Shown here piece after piece: positions 6,288 through 9,176 of a stretch of DNA of 9,176 bases; position 1 is the stretch's first letter; every line of letters begins with the position of its first letter. The translations under genes and the position numbers were made by a program. The notes beneath the pieces were generated by a model. It worked only from the letters and a program-made list of their open reading frames with translations, was not told the origin of the DNA and ran no database searches. The DNA is from Deltaproteobacteria bacterium. GTDB taxonomy: Bacteria; Desulfobacterota; Desulfobacteria; Desulfobacterales; ETH-SRB1. The DNA lies in assembly GCA_019314185.1 (NCBI GenBank), contig JAFCZU010000106.1:1-9176 (forward strand). Reading direction: 5' to 3'.

Positions 6288-6407
6288 TCATGAGGTCATG
6301 CGTTTCTCGGGATTATCGACTCCGTAATCATCTGTAGGCTCGAATCGAAACGCATAAAGCCATCCCCGACCCCTAACAGGTATATTTCTTTGGAATTGGA
6401 CCCTCAT
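6288..6407 (-). CDS. Possible 39-residue small protein, unknown function
   Basis: An ATG frame overlapping the 3' end of the hsdM fragment in another frame. The peptide includes RGRGWLYAFRFEPTDDYG and ends NPEKRMTS. Its aromatic and acidic make-up looks like real protein rather than random translation. AAAGG precedes the ATG by only three bases, which is poor spacing. I recognise no family. It may be a genuine small gene ahead of the zinc ribbon or a remnant of a larger one. Confidence 0.35.
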   Translation of the reverse strand: MRVQFQRNIPVRGRGWLYAFRFEPTDDYGVDNPEKRMTS

Positions 6408-6555
6408 AAACCTTTCTTGGCCTTGTTCTCTCCTTAATCACCTTCAGGAACAAGAGACGCGTCAACTGCTCCACATAATCGCCATAACTCATCCCGTCAT
6501 CACGCAGGACATTACAGCAATTCCATAATTTTTGTACAATATCTGCTGGGCTCAT
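6373..6555 (-). pseudogene. hsdM 5' fragment (60 codons)
   Basis: The frame starts MSPADIVQKLWNCCNVLRDD, as in intact hsdM, and ends with a TAG after IPKKYTC at the point where HsdM_N would continue. The catalytic motifs are absent. The first 30 codons are nearly identical in DNA to hsdM at 1938-2027. The remaining 30 align only at protein level (LTRLLFLK, IKERTRP, IPKKY against hsdM LTYLLFLK, ADERNRP, IPKNY). It is therefore a mosaic of a diverged hsdM and the local copy. GAGG precedes the ATG and the gap to the ATPase stop is 18 bp, so it is probably still translated. A functional short HsdM_N-like peptide is possible but less likely. Confidence 0.8.
6466..6555 (-). repeat. 90 bp direct repeat, copy 2 (5' end of the hsdM fragment)
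   Basis: Matches 1938-2027 at 87 of 90 bases in the same orientation. The two copies bracket about 4.4 kb holding the zinc ribbon, DUF4062, abiEi and abiEii genes. Recombination between them would remove that block and leave a full hsdM directly behind the ATPase gene. Confidence 0.9.
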
Positions 6556-6573
6556 TTTCCTCTTTTCTTTAAC

Positions 6574-8847
6574 TTAAAATGGAATATCATCCTCACTTGG
6601 ATTATCAGCTACTATCACTTCAGGTTCTTCTTCCAGTACTTCTGGCAGTTCTGGCGGAGGATGTTCTTTCCGAAATGCCCCTCTAAATTTATCACGGTCA
6701 TTTAGTCGAATATGTACCGGATTTTCACAGTTTGACGCTTTCCCAAAAAAAACAGCTTCTCGCTCAGGAAGCGATGATAAAATAGATGCATAATCTTTCC
6801 CAATATAATTAGAAAGGAAATCCTTACCGGTTTCATCAAATGATCGCATTGCAAAAATAGTATTACACTGATTTAATATTGTTTTTGTCACGTTTGCCGT
6901 ACGCTGTGTAACCAATAAACAACCCAAACCATATTTTCTACCTTGTAAAATAGCTCTCGCACTTCCATTTGTAGCTGCTTTGTCTCCTTCAGACGCAACA
7001 GAGTTCCATTCTGGTATTAATGAATGTGCTTCTTCATAGACCAAACAAGCTCTTGCTCTATCAACCATTTCTCCTTGCAATAGCTCTAAAGCTGTTTCTG
7101 ATATGATACGAGTTACTTCAACAGGTGTGATTGTCCATAAAGCCGCTTTTCTATCCCATTGACCATGAACCTTAAATTGCTTTGGTTCATTTATTTGTTT
7201 TGTGGCAAATAGTTTTGATGGATTATAAATTTTCAACATTCTCTTATTTTCAGTTTTTAAAAATTCCTGAAGGTCCTCAAATATCGCCTTAGAAAAAGCC
7301 GGTAGGCTACCACCTTCTTTAGGGTTTTCTTCCCATTTATCACGATCTTTTTCTCCGGCCTCTTGTATTTGTCTTGTTCTCTTATCCTCCCAATCTTTGT
7401 CATAAAAAACTGACAACTCTTCGGCATACTGGTTCGTCAAATCTAGACAAATCACTTTTATACCTTCGGCTATCATTCGCTCGAGCAGTTCTATACTGAG
7501 CATTGATTTACCAACGCCTAATATTCCTAATATTGCAGTGTTATGGGTAACCAAATCATTAATGTCTTTTATGCCAGATGTATAAGATGTTTTTGGAAAA
7601 TGACCAACTGCCTCAGCTACTGGTTTGAATTCCTCATCTGTTTTCAGAAATACCGGTGCGTTTAGTTTGGGTAACCATTTTACAGGTTTAAATTTTTTAT
7701 CACCCTCTACCCACATTCCAACCTTTTGAGCTTGGGCTCTCGCATAGCCGTAGGTATTTTTTTTATAAACAATTTCTTCTTTTGTTAATCCACCAACTAT
7801 CTGATACAAAACACGTTGTTTCCCAATAAATGTCTCTACAAGTCGACCTTCTTCCAAGTCATCTTCTTTGATAACTTCAAAATACAATCGGTTAATTGTA
7901 GTTTCTGGTGCAACGATGCCGGCAAGTGAACTGAAACCTTGCAAAATGTTTTCCCAATCATTTTGAACACCCGATATAATATTTCCATCAATTTTCGCAA
8001 CTGTACCATCAGGTATTCCTCTTGCAATCTCTTTTGTATCTTCAATAATATTTTTTACTTCAACTTCAGTAGCACGCAATAGGACACCTTCGTCTCTCCC
8101 AACGTAATCTAAAGCAAGGCCAATTTTAGTTGGAGCGTGAGGATCTTTTATTAAAAGTGGGGTCCCAAAATTTACTTTTTCACTTTTCTTCTGACGAATC
8201 AGCACTATTCCTGGTGACTGGTAGGCAACAATTAATCCAACAATTTTTTTGGGGATATCGATAATCCACAATTCCCGGATCTTTTTCCATAAAATAATAA
8301 ATGTTTCGGCTGGTGACGCCGCCACAGTAATTGCCCAAGCGATGCCAATAGACAGCATCTCAATTGCAGAATCTCTATGGAATACATAAAGTGAAAATAA
8401 TATTAAAAAACTAAATATAACTCTTGGTGTGCCAATAATATCAAATGAATTGCTTAGGCTTTTTGATAATTTTGTTAAACTTATTCTATCGCTGTCTTTT
8501 GTGAAAATTGTTATAAAAGCTAAGAAACCGACAAGAAAACAATATATGGTAGGAACAGAAAAAAATATGCGTTCTTTCGTATCCCATACATCCCAATGAT
8601 TTACTATAAAAAGAGCTATGCCCGCAGATACTGTATATGCTATAACATCAGCCGGTCTTAAATAGAACGGAGTTATTAAACGACTACCAAGCAACAGACT
8701 TAATACCACTGCATAAAACCAAAACCCTTTATCACCAATTGGTGGCAACCAACTGCCGAAAGCGATCTTGCTGACAATGAATAGAATTGTGACTTCTGCC
8801 AATAAGATAATCAATCTTTCAAGTTGTTTAAAATTTGAATCAGGCAT
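6574..8847 (-). CDS. Membrane-anchored HerA/DUF87-type ATPase with SSB-like C-terminal tip
   Basis: A 757-residue protein. Residues 8-185 contain about six hydrophobic segments (roughly 11-30, 42-60, 66-83, 96-115, 142-156, 163-185), so the N-terminus is probably in the inner membrane with the ATPase in the cytoplasm. Residues 205-430 may include a HAS-barrel-like part. The RecA-like domain has Walker A GILGVGKS (441-448), Walker B CLVYEEAH (601-608) and LLVTQR (644-649), followed by NQCNTIFAMR, the HerA/DUF87 pattern of hexameric DNA translocases. The acidic tail ends DNPSEDDIPF, matching the bacterial SSB C-terminal tip. The start has AAGGTGA seven bases upstream and overlaps the hsdS remnant by 8 bp. 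HerA-type ATPases pair with effectors such as SIR2 or nucleases in phage defence; the downstream DUF4062 gene could play that role (inference). Confidence 0.85.
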   Translation of the reverse strand: MPDSNFKQLERLIILLAEVTILFIVSKIAFGSWLPPIGDKGFWFYAVVLSLLLGSRLITPFYLRPADVIAYTVSAGIALFIVNHWDVWDTKERIFFSVPTIYCFLVGFLAFITIFTKDSDRISLTKLSKSLSNSFDIIGTPRVIFSFLILFSLYVFHRDSAIEMLSIGIAWAITVAASPAETFIILWKKIRELWIIDIPKKIVGLIVAYQSPGIVLIRQKKSEKVNFGTPLLIKDPHAPTKIGLALDYVGRDEGVLLRATEVEVKNIIEDTKEIARGIPDGTVAKIDGNIISGVQNDWENILQGFSSLAGIVAPETTINRLYFEVIKEDDLEEGRLVETFIGKQRVLYQIVGGLTKEEIVYKKNTYGYARAQAQKVGMWVEGDKKFKPVKWLPKLNAPVFLKTDEEFKPVAEAVGHFPKTSYTSGIKDINDLVTHNTAILGILGVGKSMLSIELLERMIAEGIKVICLDLTNQYAEELSVFYDKDWEDKRTRQIQEAGEKDRDKWEENPKEGGSLPAFSKAIFEDLQEFLKTENKRMLKIYNPSKLFATKQINEPKQFKVHGQWDRKAALWTITPVEVTRIISETALELLQGEMVDRARACLVYEEAHSLIPEWNSVASEGDKAATNGSARAILQGRKYGLGCLLVTQRTANVTKTILNQCNTIFAMRSFDETGKDFLSNYIGKDYASILSSLPEREAVFFGKASNCENPVHIRLNDRDKFRGAFRKEHPPPELPEVLEEEPEVIVADNPSEDDIPF

Positions 8848-9091
8848 TATTACTCACCTTTTTTGCGACTTTTTTACCAGCTTTATCCTGCTTTAATAGT
8901 ATGTGATTAAGCAGTTTTTCAACGGGTTCATCGCCCGCATCTTGGGGCACAAGTTTGCCAGAAAATGCTTTTTTAAGAATCGATTGGCGAAGATGCTCAG
9001 AGCGTATTAAATTAGCTGTCACCTCTTTTTCGATAGCAGAAATAAAAGTTAACCGTTTCTCAATCCTGAATCTTCCCCATAGGCCATTTTT
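8840..9091 (-). pseudogene. 3' remnant of a type I specificity subunit gene (hsdS)
   Basis: The frame is open from a TAG at 9092-9094 to the TGA at 8840-8842 (83 codons). It contains RIEKRLTFISAIEKEVTANL, the C-terminal coiled coil of HsdS, then LRQSILKKAFSGKLVPQD and DEPVEKLL, the family's characteristic C-terminal end. Target-recognition domains are absent. A GTG at 9022 could start a 60-residue product, but it cuts into the coiled coil and is unlikely to be a native start. The stop overlaps the ATPase start, so the ATPase was probably once translated in coupling with hsdS, placing it inside a type I restriction operon. Confidence 0.8.
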
Positions 9092-9129
9092 CTAATCACA
9101 ACCTATTGAAAATAAAGTGGATTATGATT

Positions 9130-9176
9130 TTATTTGTGTAGTAACAATTGTTTTTCTATTTTTTCCAATTCAAAAA
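9130..9176 (-). CDS. C-terminal end of an upstream gene entering from the window edge (uncertain)
   Basis: A frame from the window edge reads FELEKIEKQLLLHK and stops at TAA (9132-9130). It is out of frame with the hsdS remnant 39 bp downstream. It could be the true end of a separate gene or an upstream part of the same broken hsdS. Fifteen codons are too few to decide. Confidence 0.3.
   Translation of the reverse strand, partial: FELEKIEKQLLLHK

Noticed and set aside
6298..6355. 9 bp inverted repeat (ATGCGTTTC and GAAACGCAT) as a structured RNA
   Set aside because: The loop is 40 bp and the arms fall inside the possible 39-residue ORF, where they read as ordinary codons; no further support was found.
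1..9176. CRISPR array, tRNA or rRNA genes, insertion sequence or integrase
   Set aside because: No regularly spaced repeats, cloverleaf-type sequences, transposase or recombinase motifs were seen on either strand.

Overview
This 9.2 kb window has every recognisable gene on the minus strand. It reads as an accessory defence-island segment: type I restriction-modification parts (one intact HsdM, one HsdM 5' fragment, one HsdS 3' fragment), two AbiE-like type IV toxin-antitoxin modules (one complete, one cut by the window edge), a membrane-anchored HerA/DUF87-type ATPase, a small zinc-ribbon protein and a DUF4062 protein. The host cannot be named from the sequence. Moderate to low G+C, mostly Shine-Dalgarno starts and these gene families fit a free-living bacterium; a Desulfobacterota-like lineage is only a weak impression.

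Layout in transcription order (high to low coordinates). At 9176-8840 is the 3' end of a broken hsdS; its stop overlaps the start of the HerA-like ATPase (8847-6574). Next come an hsdM 5' fragment (6555-6373) whose first 90 bp are nearly identical to those of the intact hsdM, an uncertain 39-residue ORF (6407-6288), a 49-residue zinc ribbon (6224-6075) and the DUF4062 gene (6061-4937). A 346 bp gap holds two tandem operator-like inverted repeats and a good sigma70-type promoter, which drive abiEi (4590-3775) and abiEii (3782-2364). A 336 bp gap follows, with a third operator-like element and an unusual set of inverted repeats. Intact hsdM (2027-528) comes next with no hsdS or hsdR behind it. 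Last is the start of a second antitoxin gene of the AbiEi_2 type (353-1), which continues outside the window.

How the parts may work together. AbiEi/AbiEii form a type IV toxin-antitoxin pair: AbiEii is a nucleotidyltransferase toxin and AbiEi a transcriptional autorepressor. The 24-11-24 bp inverted repeats flanking the promoter are its likely binding sites. The same 59 bp geometry recurs upstream of hsdM, which suggests shared control or shared ancestry. The AbiEii here is much longer than usual and carries a WYL-like region and a C-terminal zinc finger. The ATPase, zinc ribbon and DUF4062 (TIR/nucleoside-deoxyribosyltransferase-like fold) genes resemble in outline known HerA-plus-effector defence pairs and are the best candidate for an undescribed system. 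The ATPase also ends in a tail matching the single-stranded-DNA-binding protein tip, DDIPF. The 90 bp direct repeats at the two hsdM starts bracket about 4.4 kb carrying the DUF4062 and abiE genes, so this block may have been inserted into or shuffled within an hsdM locus.
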